NCBI RefSeq assembly: GCF_918741295.1
Contig: NZ_CAKKNB010000005.1
Coordinates: 62,001 to 126,000, forward strand
Direction of reading: 5' to 3'
Source: Aquabacterium sp. CECT 9606
GTDB lineage: Bacteria; Pseudomonadota; Gammaproteobacteria; Burkholderiales; Burkholderiaceae_C
DNA length: 64,000 bases
Both the position numbers and the translations under genes were made by a program. Shown in pieces: positions 55,181 to 64,000 of the stretch; the stretch's first letter is position 1, and each line of letters opens with the position of its first letter. The notes below the pieces were generated by a model. It made no database searches and was not told the origin of the DNA. It saw nothing but the letters and a program-made list of their open reading frames with translations.

Positions 55181-58100
55181 ATGCCGATCTTGAGTAAATC
55201 TGCCGGTACCGTCATCGCTGTGTGGGGCAAGGCGTTCTACCACCTGCCCAATGGCAAATTGGTGCCAGTCAAGGTGGGCGACCACATTGAAGGTGGTGAA
55301 GCAATCCTGACCAGCCAGGACGGTATCGTCAAAATCGCGGCCAGCGATGGCCCCACCGTTTTGTTGAAAGCCAAATTGGCGGCCAGCGATACTGACAAGG
55401 TCATCGAGGGCCTCAATAACGACGAACTGGATTTCAATACCGCGGCGGGCCTGCAAGGCGGCGGCGGTGGCGGGTTGCTGCCCGGCTTGCGTGTCGATCG
55501 GGTTTCTGAATCCGTGACTGGCCAGGAATACCAATACGGCACCGAGCGCGCAGCGCCCACGGTGCCGTTTGCGGCTGTTGAACAGCCCTTGTATCCGGCG
55601 GCCGAGGTCGAGGCGCCTCTCGTGCCCATATTGCGTGTCTTGAGCGATCCGGTGGTGGAAGGGCAGGACGCGGTGTTCTCCGTGCAATTGAACGTGGCGT
55701 CTGCCGAGTCGATCACGTTTTCGCTGAGCCTGCGGCCCGGTCTTGATCCCGCCACATCGGCGACTTTGTCGGGCGACGACGCGGATATCGGTGAAGTTCA
55801 GTATTTCAACAGCGCCACAAATCAGTGGGTCACCTATGTGGCTGGCAGTGAGCTCACCTTCAAACCCGGTGAGACCGAGATTCTGGTGCGTGTGGTCACC
55901 AACGACGACAGTGTCCGCGAGTCGCTTGAATACTTCATCCTGAATGCGCACGTGACCAGCGGAACGGTCCAGAACGTTGATGACCTGGGTCAAGCGGACG
56001 CTTCCAATGAGATCACGCTGATCGACAACGAGGCACCTCCGTTGACGGCGCAGTTGGACCCCGGCTCTGACAGCGGCACCAAGGGTGATGGCATTACCAA
56101 CGATTCCACGCCGACGATCCGTGGCACGGGCGAGCCTGGCAACGAAATCATCGTCGTCATGCCTGGCACAGGTGAGACGCTGACGTCCACTGTCCAGCCT
56201 GATGGCAGTTGGAGCGTCACACCGCTCACGGAGCTCCCCAACGGCACCAGCGGCACGGCTCAGGTCACTGCGACGGACTCGGCAGGCGACAGCACCACGG
56301 TCACGGTGCCATTGAGCATTGACAACGCGCCTCCAGCGGTGTTGACGGCCCAGCTCGATCCGTCGTCCGACAGCGGCGTTCAAGGGGATGGCATCACCAG
56401 CGACACCACCCCCACGATCAGCGGCACGGGCGATCCGGGGGCGCAAATCAAGGTGACCATGCCCGGCACTGGCGAAGCTTTGACCACGGTGGTTCAGCCC
56501 GATGGCAGCTGGAGCGTTACGCCTGCGCAGGCCATTCCCAATGGCACGACGGGCCAGGTTCAGGTCACCGAGACCGATGCCGCGGGCAATGCAACGCAAA
56601 CCACGGTTCCCTTGAGTGTTGACACAGGCGCGCCCAACAGTGGCGTTGCCCCATTGGTCACCATCACAGAAGATGCCAACAACGATGGCTTCGTTAATCG
56701 AGGCGAGTTGAAGGGCGATGTGGACGTCAAAGTGACGTTCAACCCGTCGCAAGTGAGCCTGGGCGACGTGGTCAAGATCACTTCCGGTGGCGTCACCAAC
56801 GACGTGACGATCGGGGAAGTGGACTTGGCCAACGGCTTTGTCAGCACCACCTTCCTGGCCCCGGCCAACGGCACGACGATGACGGCGAGCGCCTTCATCA
56901 TGGATGCCGCTGGTAATGCAAGCGCCTCGGGCGTTGACGTTGCCAAGCTGGATCTGAGTACGCTCAGTGGTTTGAGCGTTGGCATCATCACCGATGCGAA
57001 CGACGATGGGTTCATCAACCAGAGCGAACTGGCGGGCGGGCAGACGGCTGTTGCTCAGGTCAAGCTCCCACCTGACGCCGTGGCTGGCGATTTGCTGACC
57101 ATCACCAGCACAGGCAGTTCGACCCAAACCATCACACTGACGCAGTCGCACATCGATGCCGGGCAGTTGCAGGTGAGCGTTCCTGTTCCGGCCAGTGGCG
57201 CGGAACTCAAGGTCACCGCGCAAGTGAGTGATGCGGCAGGCAACCAGTCCGCCGTGGCCACCGACCAGGCTGTTGTCGCGACGGATGATATTTTGGCGCC
57301 CAAGGTCACGATCGGTGAAGACGCCAACAACGATGGCTTCATCAACAAGGCCGAACTGAACGGCAACATCGACGTGTCGGTGGCCCTGCCTGCCACGGTC
57401 AAGGCGGGCGACAGCCTGCTGGTCAGTGCCAATGGCGCCTCCCAAGCCCCCATCGTGCTGACACAAGCCGACATCGACAAGGGCAGCGTGGCCATTCCTG
57501 GCATCAGCAGCCCAGGTGAGGGCAGTATCTTGACGGTGACCGCCCAAGTCAAGGATGTGGCGGGCAACCTGGGTGCCATCGGCAGCGACAGCGCCAAGGT
57601 GGACACCACGGCGCCTGCGATCCTGACGGCGCAATTGGACCCGGCTTCAGACAGCGGCACCCAAGGCGATGGCATCACCAACGATGCCACGCCCACCATC
57701 AGCGGCACGGGCGATGCTGGCGCACACATCAAGGTGACCATGCCCGGCACCGGCGAAGTGCTGACAACCACAGTGCAATCCAATGGCACCTGGACGGTCA
57801 CGCCCACGCAAGACATTGCCAACGGCACAGTGGGCCAAGCCCAGGTCACCGAGACCGATGCTGCTGGCAACACGACGCAAACCACGGTCTCGCTGAACAT
57901 CGACACGGGTGTGCCCAACAACGGCGCAGCACCGACCGTGACGATCACGGAAGACGCCAACAACGATGGCTTCATCAACAAGGCCGAGCTGAACGGCAAT
58001 GTGGACGTGAAGGTGGCGTTCACGCCAGCACAAGTGAGCATTGGTGATGTGGTCAAGGTCACCTCTGGTGGCGTGACCAAAGACATCGTCATCACATTGA

Positions 58101-61100
58101 CCGACCAAGCCAATGGTTTCGTCACCACGACTTTCGCCGCGCCTGCCAATGGCACGACGATGACGGTGAGCTCGCACATTGAAGATTCGGCGGGCAACGT
58201 CAGCGCCACAGGCACAGACAGCGCCAAACTGGACCTCAGCACCTTGAGCGGCCTGGGCATCACCCTCAGCACCGATGCCAACAACGATGGCTTCATCAAC
58301 AAGGCCGAGTTGGCCGGTGGTAGCCAAGTGTTGGCGCAAGTCAAGTTGCCGGCCGATGCCGCCGCAGGCGATGCATTGAGCATCACGGCGACGGGCAATG
58401 CACCCCAATCCATCATCCTGACGCAGGCGCAAATCGACGCCGGCCAGGTTCAGGTCAGCCTGACGGCACCGGCCAGCGGCACCGACCTGGTGGCCACGGC
58501 GCAAGTGAGCGATGCGGCGGGCAATCAGTCTGCAGTCGTCAGCGACCACGCCATCATCGCCACCGATGACATCTCGGCCCCCAAGGTGACCATCACCACG
58601 GACGCCAACAACGACGGCTACATCAACCAAGCTGAACAAGGCGCCAACGCCACCATCGGCGTGCAGATCGATCTGCCTGGCACGGCAAAAGCCGGTGACA
58701 GCTTGCTGGTAAACATCAATGGTGCAAGCAAGGCGCCGATTGTTCTGACGCAGGCTGACATCGACAACCACAGCGTGGCCATTCCTGGCGTGACCAGCCC
58801 GGGCGATGGCAGCACTTTGACGGTGACCGCCCAAGTCAAGGATGTGGCCGGCAACCTGGGTGCCACCGGCACTGACAGCGCCAAGATCGACACCACCACC
58901 TACACCGGCCTGGGCGTCAGCATCACCACGGACGGCAACAACGACGGCTACATCAGCAAGGCCGAGCTGACCGACAACACCATCGGTGTTCGGGTGACCT
59001 TGCCCGCTGGGGTTGCCGCAGGCGACACCTTGAGCGTGATGGGCTCGGGCAATGTGGCCCAAGTGCTCACCTTGACGACGGCCCAACTGACAGCCGGCTT
59101 TGTTGACCTGAAGTTCAACCCCACCGCCGACAACACCGATTTTGTCGCCACGGCCAGCATCGTGGATGCAGCCGGCAACAGCGCAGGCCCGGTCAGCGAT
59201 GCGGCCCGGCTGCAGCTGGGCGTGCCCGGCGCCCCCATCGTCACGATTGGCGAAGACGCCAACAACGACGGCTTCATCAACAAAGCCGAGCTGAGCGGCA
59301 ACATCGACGTGTCGGTGGCCCTGCCTGCCACGGCCAAGGCGGGCGACAGCCTGCTGGTCAGCGCCAATGGCGCCTCCCAAGCGCCCATCGTGCTGACGCA
59401 AGCCGACATCGACAAGGGCAGCGTGGCCATCCCTGGCATCAGCAGCCCAGGTGAGGGCAGCACCTTGACGGTGACCGCCCAAGTCAAGGACGTGGCAGGC
59501 AACCTGGGGGCCATCGGCAGCGACAGCGCCAAGGTGGACACCACGGCGCCTGCGATCCTGACCGCGCAACTGGATTCTGCTTCGGACAGCGGCACCAAGG
59601 GCGATGGCATCACCAACGACGCCACACCCACGATCAGCGGCACGGGCGACCCCGGCGCGCAGATCAAGGTGACCATGCCCGGCACCGGCGAGGTGCTGAC
59701 AACCACCGTGCAATCCAACGGCACGTGGACAGTCACGCCCACGCAAGACATTGCCAACGGCACCACGGGCCCAGCCCAGGTCACCGAGACCGATGCTGCA
59801 GGCAACACAACGCAAACCACGGTCTCGCTGAACATCGACACGGGTGTGCCCAACAACGGCGCAGCCCCGACCGTGACGATCACGGAAGACGCCAACAACG
59901 ACGGCTTCATCAACAAGGCCGAGTTGAACGGTAGTGTGGACGTGAAGGTGGCGTTCACGCCAGCACAAGTGAGCATCGGCGATGTGGTCAAGGTTACCTC
60001 TGGTGGCGTGACCAAGGACGTGACCATCACGGCGCAAGACCAGACCAACGGCTTCGTGAGCACCAGCTTCACGCCAGCCTCTGAAGGCACGACCATGACG
60101 GTCAGCGCCGTCATCGTGGACGCTGCCGGCAACACCAGCGCCACCGGCACTGACAGCGCCAAGATCGACACCACCACCTACGCCGGCCTGGGCGTCAGCA
60201 TCACCACGGATGGCAACAACGACGGCTACATCAGCAAGGCCGAGCTGACTGACAACACCATCGGTGTTCGGGTGACCTTGCCCGCTGGGGCTGCCGCAGG
60301 CGACACCTTGAGCGTGATGGGCTCGGGCAATGTGGCCCAAGTGCTCACCTTGACGACGGCCCAACTGACGGCCGGCTTCGTTGACCTGAAGTTCAACCCC
60401 ACCGCCGACAACACCGATTTTGTGGCCACGGCCAGCATCGTGGATGCAGCCGGCAACAGCGCAGGCCCGGTCAGCGATGCGGCCCGGCTGCAGCTGGGCG
60501 TGCCCGGCGCCCCCATCGTCACGATTGGCGAAGACGCCAACAACGACGGCTTCATCAACAAGGCCGAGCTGAGCGGCAACATCGACGTGTCGGTGGCCCT
60601 GCCTGCCACGGCCAAGGCGGGCGACAGCCTGCTGGTCAGCGCCAATGGCGCCTCCCAAGCGCCCATCGTGCTGACGCAGGCCGACATCGACAAGGGCAGC
60701 GTGGCCATCCCTGGCATCAGCAGCCCAGGTGAGGGCAGCACCTTGACGGTGACCGCCCAAGTCAAGGACGTGGCAGGCAACCTGGGGGCCACCGGCAGCG
60801 ACAGCGCCAAGGTGGACACCACGGCACCTGCGATCCTGACCGCGCAATTGGACCCGGCTTCAGACAGCGGCACCCAAGGCGATGGCATCACCAACGATGC
60901 CACGCCCACCATCAGCGGCACGGGTGACCCCGGCGCACACATCAAGGTGACCATGCCCGGCACTGGCGAAGTGCTGACAACCACAGTGCAATCCAATGGC
61001 ACCTGGACGGTCATGCCCACGCAAGACATTGACAACGGCACAGTGGGCCAAGCCCAGGTCACCGAGACCGATGCTGCTGGCAACACGACGCAAACCACGG

Positions 61101-64000
61101 TCTCGCTGAACATCGACACGGGCATGCCCAACAACGGCGCAGCACCGACCGTGACGATCACGGAAGACGCCAACAACGACGGCTTCATCAACAAGGCCGA
61201 GTTGAACGGCAATGTGGATGTGAAGGTGGCGTTCACGCCAGCACAAGTGAGCATCGGCGATGTGGTCAAGGTCACCTCCGGTGGCGTGACCAAAGACATC
61301 GTCATCACATCGACCGACCAAGCCAATGGCTTCGTCACCACGACGTTCGCCGCGCCCGCCAATGGCACGACGATGACGGTGAGCTCGCACATTGAAGATT
61401 CGGCGGGCAACGTCAGCGCCACAGGCACAGACAGCGCCAAACTGGACCTCAGCACCTTGAGCGGCCTGGGCATCACCCTCAGCACCGATGCCAACAATGA
61501 TGGCTTCATCAACAAGGCAGAACTGGGTGGCAGTCAAACCGTTCAAGCGCTGGTCAAGCTACCTGTGGACGCTGCCGCCGGCGATATCCTGAATGTCACA
61601 GCCACGGGCAATGCCGCGCAAGCCATCACCCTGACGCAGGCGCAAATCGACGCCGGCCAGGTTCAGGTCAGCCTGACGGCACCGGCCAGCGGCACCGACC
61701 TGGTGGCCACGGCGCAAGTGAGCGATGCGGCGGGCAATCAATCCGCAATCGTCAGCGACCACGCCATCATCGCCACTGACGACATCTCGGCCCCCAAGGT
61801 GACCATCACCACGGACGCCAACAACGACGGTTTCGTCAACAAGGCCGAGCTGGGCGCGGGCAACACCATCGCGGTATCGGTCGAGTTGCCTACGACGGCC
61901 AAGGCGGGTGACAGCCTGCTGGTCAGCGTCAACGGCGCGGAACAGTCCCCCATCTTGCTGACGCAGGCGAACATCGACAGTCACAGTGTGTCCATTCCTG
62001 GCCTGGTCAATCCGGGCGAAGGGGCCAACCTGTTGGTCACCGCGCAGATCAAGGATCTGGCCGGCAACCTGGGTGCCACCGGCACTGACAGTGCCAAGAT
62101 CGACACCACCACCTACACCGGCCTGGGCGTCAGCATCACCACGGATGGCAACAACGACGGCTACATCAGCAAGGCTGAGCTGACCGACAACACCATCGGT
62201 GTTCGGGTGGCCTTGCCCGCTGGGGCTGCAGCAGGCGACACTTTGAGCGTGATGGGCTCGGGCAATGTGGCCCAAGTGATCACTTTGACAACGGCCCAAC
62301 TGACGGCCGGCTTTGTTGACCTGAAGTTCAACCCCACCGCCGACAACACCGATTTTGTTGCCACAGCCAGCATCTTGGATGCAGCCGGCAACAGTGCAGG
62401 CCCGGTCAGCGATGCGGCCCGATTGCAGCTGGGCGTGCCCGGCGCCCCCATCGTCACGATTGGCGAAGACGCCAACAACGACGGCTTCATCAACAAGGCC
62501 GAGCTGAGCGGCAACATCGACGTGTCGGTGGCCCTGCCTGCCACGGCCAAGGCGGGCGACAGCCTGCTGGTCAGCGCCAACAGCACGGCACAAGCCCCGA
62601 TCGTGCTGACGCAAGCCGACATTGACAAGGGCAGTGTGTCCGTGCCCGGCATCACCAACCCTGGCGAAGGCAGCACCTTGACGGTGACGGCCCAAGTCAA
62701 GGACGTGGCGGGCAACCTGGGGGCCACCGGCACCGACAGCGCCATCATCGACACCACACCTCCGTCAGTCCTGACAGCGCAGCTGGACCCAGCCTCCGAC
62801 AGCGGCACCAAAGGCGATGGCATCACCAACGACGCCACGCCCACCATCAGCGGCACGGGCGATGCTGGCGCACACATCAAGGTGACCATGCCCGGCACCG
62901 GCGAAGTGCTGATCACCACGGTCCTGCAGAACGGCACCTGGACAGTCACGCCCACGCAAGACATCCCCAACGGCACCATGGGCCAAGCCCAGGTCACCGA
63001 GACCGATGCTGCTGGCAACACGACGCAAACCACGGTCTCGCTGAACATCGACACGGGTGTGCCCAACAACGGCGCAGCACCGACCGTGACGATCACGGAA
63101 GACGCCAACAACGACGGCTTCATCAACAAGGCCGAGTTGAACGGCAATGTGGACGTGAAGGTGGCGTTCAACCCAGCACAAGTGAGTATTGGTGATGTGG
63201 TCAAGGTCACCTCTGGTAGCGTGACCAAGGACGTGATCATCACGGCGCAAGACCAGACCAACGGCTTCGTGAGCACCAGCTTCACACCAGCCGCTGAAGG
63301 CACAACCATGACGGTCAGCGCCGTCATCGTGGACGCTGCCGGCAACACCAGTGTCCCCGGCACTGACAGCGCCAAGATCGACACCAGCCCCGCAATGCTT
63401 GACCTGGACGCTGATAACTCCAGCGGCATCACCGGCACCGGCTATGCCACCAGCTACACCGAAGGTGCGGCGCCGGTTCGTTTGTCGGACGTGGACATCA
63501 GCCTGTCCAGCTCGCACCCCATGCAGCTGACGGGTGCCACCATCAAGCTCACCAACGCGCAAGCTGGTGACGTACTGTCGGTGGTTGATGCCTTGCCTTC
63601 TGGCATCACGGCCACCGTGGCAGGCACCACGGTCACCCTGAGCGGCACGGCTTCCCTGGCCGATTACCAGGCGGCGATCCGCGACATTGGCTTCTCCAGC
63701 ACTTCGCACAACCCGTCCACCGTGAATCGCACGGTGGAAGTCATCGTGACCGATGGGACCAGTCTGAGCAACACCGCGCAGGCCGTTGTGCAGGTCATCG
63801 CCGTGAATGATGCGCCCGTGGTCGGCAATGCCGTCGGCCAATTGTCGGAAGAGGGGCTGCCTGGTGGCCTGAAGGACAGTGCCGGCTCGGGTGATGACAC
63901 CGACAGCGCCACCATCAGCGGCCAGATCACCATGAGTGATGCCGATTCGACCATCACCTCGGTGACCTTGACCGCACCCACCGACCCTGTCCTGACCACC
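55181..64000 (+). CDS. Giant LapA-type retention-module adhesin (3' end outside window)
   Basis: The first 2,940 residues of a biofilm adhesin whose frame has no stop in the window. Residues 1-95 match the N-terminal retention module (FYHLPNGKLVPVKVGDHIEGGEAIL) that anchors such proteins in the outer membrane during type I secretion, with the LapG protease site TAAG at residues 87-90 and a glycine run after it. There is no Sec signal, as expected. A Calx-beta-like domain covers about 145-280. From about 284 to 2737 lie 23 Ig-like repeats of about 107 residues, and then a cadherin/VCBS-like part begins. A C-terminal RTX secretion signal is expected outside the window. The antisense strand is also open for long stretches here, an effect of composition. 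Confidence 0.93.
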   Translation, partial: MPILSKSAGTVIAVWGKAFYHLPNGKLVPVKVGDHIEGGEAILTSQDGIVKIAASDGPTVLLKAKLAASDTDKVIEGLNNDELDFNTAAGLQGGGGGGLLPGLRVDRVSESVTGQEYQYGTERAAPTVPFAAVEQPLYPAAEVEAPLVPILRVLSDPVVEGQDAVFSVQLNVASAESITFSLSLRPGLDPATSATLSGDDADIGEVQYFNSATNQWVTYVAGSELTFKPGETEILVRVVTNDDSVRESLEYFILNAHVTSGTVQNVDDLGQADASNEITLIDNEAPPLTAQLDPGSDSGTKGDGITNDSTPTIRGTGEPGNEIIVVMPGTGETLTSTVQPDGSWSVTPLTELPNGTSGTAQVTATDSAGDSTTVTVPLSIDNAPPAVLTAQLDPSSDSGVQGDGITSDTTPTISGTGDPGAQIKVTMPGTGEALTTVVQPDGSWSVTPAQAIPNGTTGQVQVTETDAAGNATQTTVPLSVDTGAPNSGVAPLVTITEDANNDGFVNRGELKGDVDVKVTFNPSQVSLGDVVKITSGGVTNDVTIGEVDLANGFVSTTFLAPANGTTMTASAFIMDAAGNASASGVDVAKLDLSTLSGLSVGIITDANDDGFINQSELAGGQTAVAQVKLPPDAVAGDLLTITSTGSSTQTITLTQSHIDAGQLQVSVPVPASGAELKVTAQVSDAAGNQSAVATDQAVVATDDILAPKVTIGEDANNDGFINKAELNGNIDVSVALPATVKAGDSLLVSANGASQAPIVLTQADIDKGSVAIPGISSPGEGSILTVTAQVKDVAGNLGAIGSDSAKVDTTAPAILTAQLDPASDSGTQGDGITNDATPTISGTGDAGAHIKVTMPGTGEVLTTTVQSNGTWTVTPTQDIANGTVGQAQVTETDAAGNTTQTTVSLNIDTGVPNNGAAPTVTITEDANNDGFINKAELNGNVDVKVAFTPAQVSIGDVVKVTSGGVTKDIVITLTDQANGFVTTTFAAPANGTTMTVSSHIEDSAGNVSATGTDSAKLDLSTLSGLGITLSTDANNDGFINKAELAGGSQVLAQVKLPADAAAGDALSITATGNAPQSIILTQAQIDAGQVQVSLTAPASGTDLVATAQVSDAAGNQSAVVSDHAIIATDDISAPKVTITTDANNDGYINQAEQGANATIGVQIDLPGTAKAGDSLLVNINGASKAPIVLTQADIDNHSVAIPGVTSPGDGSTLTVTAQVKDVAGNLGATGTDSAKIDTTTYTGLGVSITTDGNNDGYISKAELTDNTIGVRVTLPAGVAAGDTLSVMGSGNVAQVLTLTTAQLTAGFVDLKFNPTADNTDFVATASIVDAAGNSAGPVSDAARLQLGVPGAPIVTIGEDANNDGFINKAELSGNIDVSVALPATAKAGDSLLVSANGASQAPIVLTQADIDKGSVAIPGISSPGEGSTLTVTAQVKDVAGNLGAIGSDSAKVDTTAPAILTAQLDSASDSGTKGDGITNDATPTISGTGDPGAQIKVTMPGTGEVLTTTVQSNGTWTVTPTQDIANGTTGPAQVTETDAAGNTTQTTVSLNIDTGVPNNGAAPTVTITEDANNDGFINKAELNGSVDVKVAFTPAQVSIGDVVKVTSGGVTKDVTITAQDQTNGFVSTSFTPASEGTTMTVSAVIVDAAGNTSATGTDSAKIDTTTYAGLGVSITTDGNNDGYISKAELTDNTIGVRVTLPAGAAAGDTLSVMGSGNVAQVLTLTTAQLTAGFVDLKFNPTADNTDFVATASIVDAAGNSAGPVSDAARLQLGVPGAPIVTIGEDANNDGFINKAELSGNIDVSVALPATAKAGDSLLVSANGASQAPIVLTQADIDKGSVAIPGISSPGEGSTLTVTAQVKDVAGNLGATGSDSAKVDTTAPAILTAQLDPASDSGTQGDGITNDATPTISGTGDPGAHIKVTMPGTGEVLTTTVQSNGTWTVMPTQDIDNGTVGQAQVTETDAAGNTTQTTVSLNIDTGMPNNGAAPTVTITEDANNDGFINKAELNGNVDVKVAFTPAQVSIGDVVKVTSGGVTKDIVITSTDQANGFVTTTFAAPANGTTMTVSSHIEDSAGNVSATGTDSAKLDLSTLSGLGITLSTDANNDGFINKAELGGSQTVQALVKLPVDAAAGDILNVTATGNAAQAITLTQAQIDAGQVQVSLTAPASGTDLVATAQVSDAAGNQSAIVSDHAIIATDDISAPKVTITTDANNDGFVNKAELGAGNTIAVSVELPTTAKAGDSLLVSVNGAEQSPILLTQANIDSHSVSIPGLVNPGEGANLLVTAQIKDLAGNLGATGTDSAKIDTTTYTGLGVSITTDGNNDGYISKAELTDNTIGVRVALPAGAAAGDTLSVMGSGNVAQVITLTTAQLTAGFVDLKFNPTADNTDFVATASILDAAGNSAGPVSDAARLQLGVPGAPIVTIGEDANNDGFINKAELSGNIDVSVALPATAKAGDSLLVSANSTAQAPIVLTQADIDKGSVSVPGITNPGEGSTLTVTAQVKDVAGNLGATGTDSAIIDTTPPSVLTAQLDPASDSGTKGDGITNDATPTISGTGDAGAHIKVTMPGTGEVLITTVLQNGTWTVTPTQDIPNGTMGQAQVTETDAAGNTTQTTVSLNIDTGVPNNGAAPTVTITEDANNDGFINKAELNGNVDVKVAFNPAQVSIGDVVKVTSGSVTKDVIITAQDQTNGFVSTSFTPAAEGTTMTVSAVIVDAAGNTSVPGTDSAKIDTSPAMLDLDADNSSGITGTGYATSYTEGAAPVRLSDVDISLSSSHPMQLTGATIKLTNAQAGDVLSVVDALPSGITATVAGTTVTLSGTASLADYQAAIRDIGFSSTSHNPSTVNRTVEVIVTDGTSLSNTAQAVVQVIAVNDAPVVGNAVGQLSEEGLPGGLKDSAGSGDDTDSATISGQITMSDADSTITSVTLTAPTDPVLTT
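56031..63393 (+). repeat. Mosaic of 23 coding repeats (five types) in the adhesin
   Basis: Five unit types of about 320 bp alternate: A (starts TAQLDPASDSGT), B (ITEDANNDGF...VDVKVAF), C (LSTDANNDGF...QVKLP), D (IGEDANNDGF...VSVALP) and E (ITTDGNNDGYISK). Order: A A B C D A B C D E D A B E D A B C D E D A B. The E-D-A-B block of about 1,275 bp occurs three times, at 58909, 60184 and 62119, nearly identical in DNA, which shows recent duplication or gene conversion. Boundaries are approximate. Confidence 0.88.

Noticed and set aside
56031-63393. Regular repeats as a possible CRISPR array
   Set aside because: Units are about 320 bp, in frame and coding for Ig-like domains; no short repeats with unique spacers and no cas genes.
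55166-63841. Very long open frames on the minus strand opposite the adhesin (up to more than 1,000 codons)
   Set aside because: They mirror the coding repeats of the plus-strand gene, have repetitive low-information sequence and no recognisable domain or ribosome site; the plus-strand frame has a clear retention module and domains.

Overview
The window is GC-rich, densely packed chromosomal DNA from a betaproteobacterium, most likely Burkholderiales of the Comamonadaceae/Sphaerotilaceae/Rubrivivax-Leptothrix kind. I infer this from the urease and urea-ABC gene order, the MalQ-TreY fusion, a PEP-CTERM protein and the general protein style; no marker gene fixes the genus. There is no gap above 300 bases without a gene, and many neighbouring genes overlap by ATGA or TGATG.

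Layout. 1-6.7 kb: a periplasmic alpha-2-macroglobulin (5' end outside the window) with pbpC. 6.7-9.9 kb (minus strand): an ECF42-type sigma factor at the end of a coupled operon of two YCII/DGPF proteins, an SRPBCC protein and a VOC protein, with TGTCGA-type promoter candidates before both DGPF genes. 9.9-13.7 kb: small stress-type genes (HMA-like, DUF2239), then a TetR regulator with SDR and MFS genes, with a matching palindromic operator before tetR and before the SDR gene. 13.8-25.7 kb: a tightly coupled glycogen/trehalose operon, glgC-glgX-treZ-malQ/treY-glgA, preceded by a 13-codon leader ORF. 25.9-30.3 kb: an unusual class A PBP and a CPA-type antiporter. 30.4-32.6 kb: eutBC, whose end overlaps an antisense tRNA-Arg(CCU). 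32.6-33.9 kb: an acyltransferase of AT-rich composition.

34-52.9 kb is a urea island: ureA-J-B-C and ureE-F-G on the minus strand, split by a DUF72 gene on the opposite strand. Diverging from ureA are a very large NCS1-transporter/hybrid histidine kinase and its LuxR-type response regulator. After a DUF342 gene and a spermidine-synthase-like gene comes urtABCDE, the urea ABC importer. No ureD is seen. The likely logic is that UrtABCDE imports urea, urease hydrolyses it, and the transporter-like kinase plus LuxR regulator control one or both.

53-64 kb: a HAF-repeat PEP-CTERM protein, an FKBP isomerase, a DUF1841 protein, and the first 2,940 residues of a giant LapA-type adhesin. The adhesin has an N-terminal retention module with a TAAG cleavage site and 23 mosaic Ig-like repeats, 17 of which begin with an EF-hand-like calcium loop. 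It runs off the window end.
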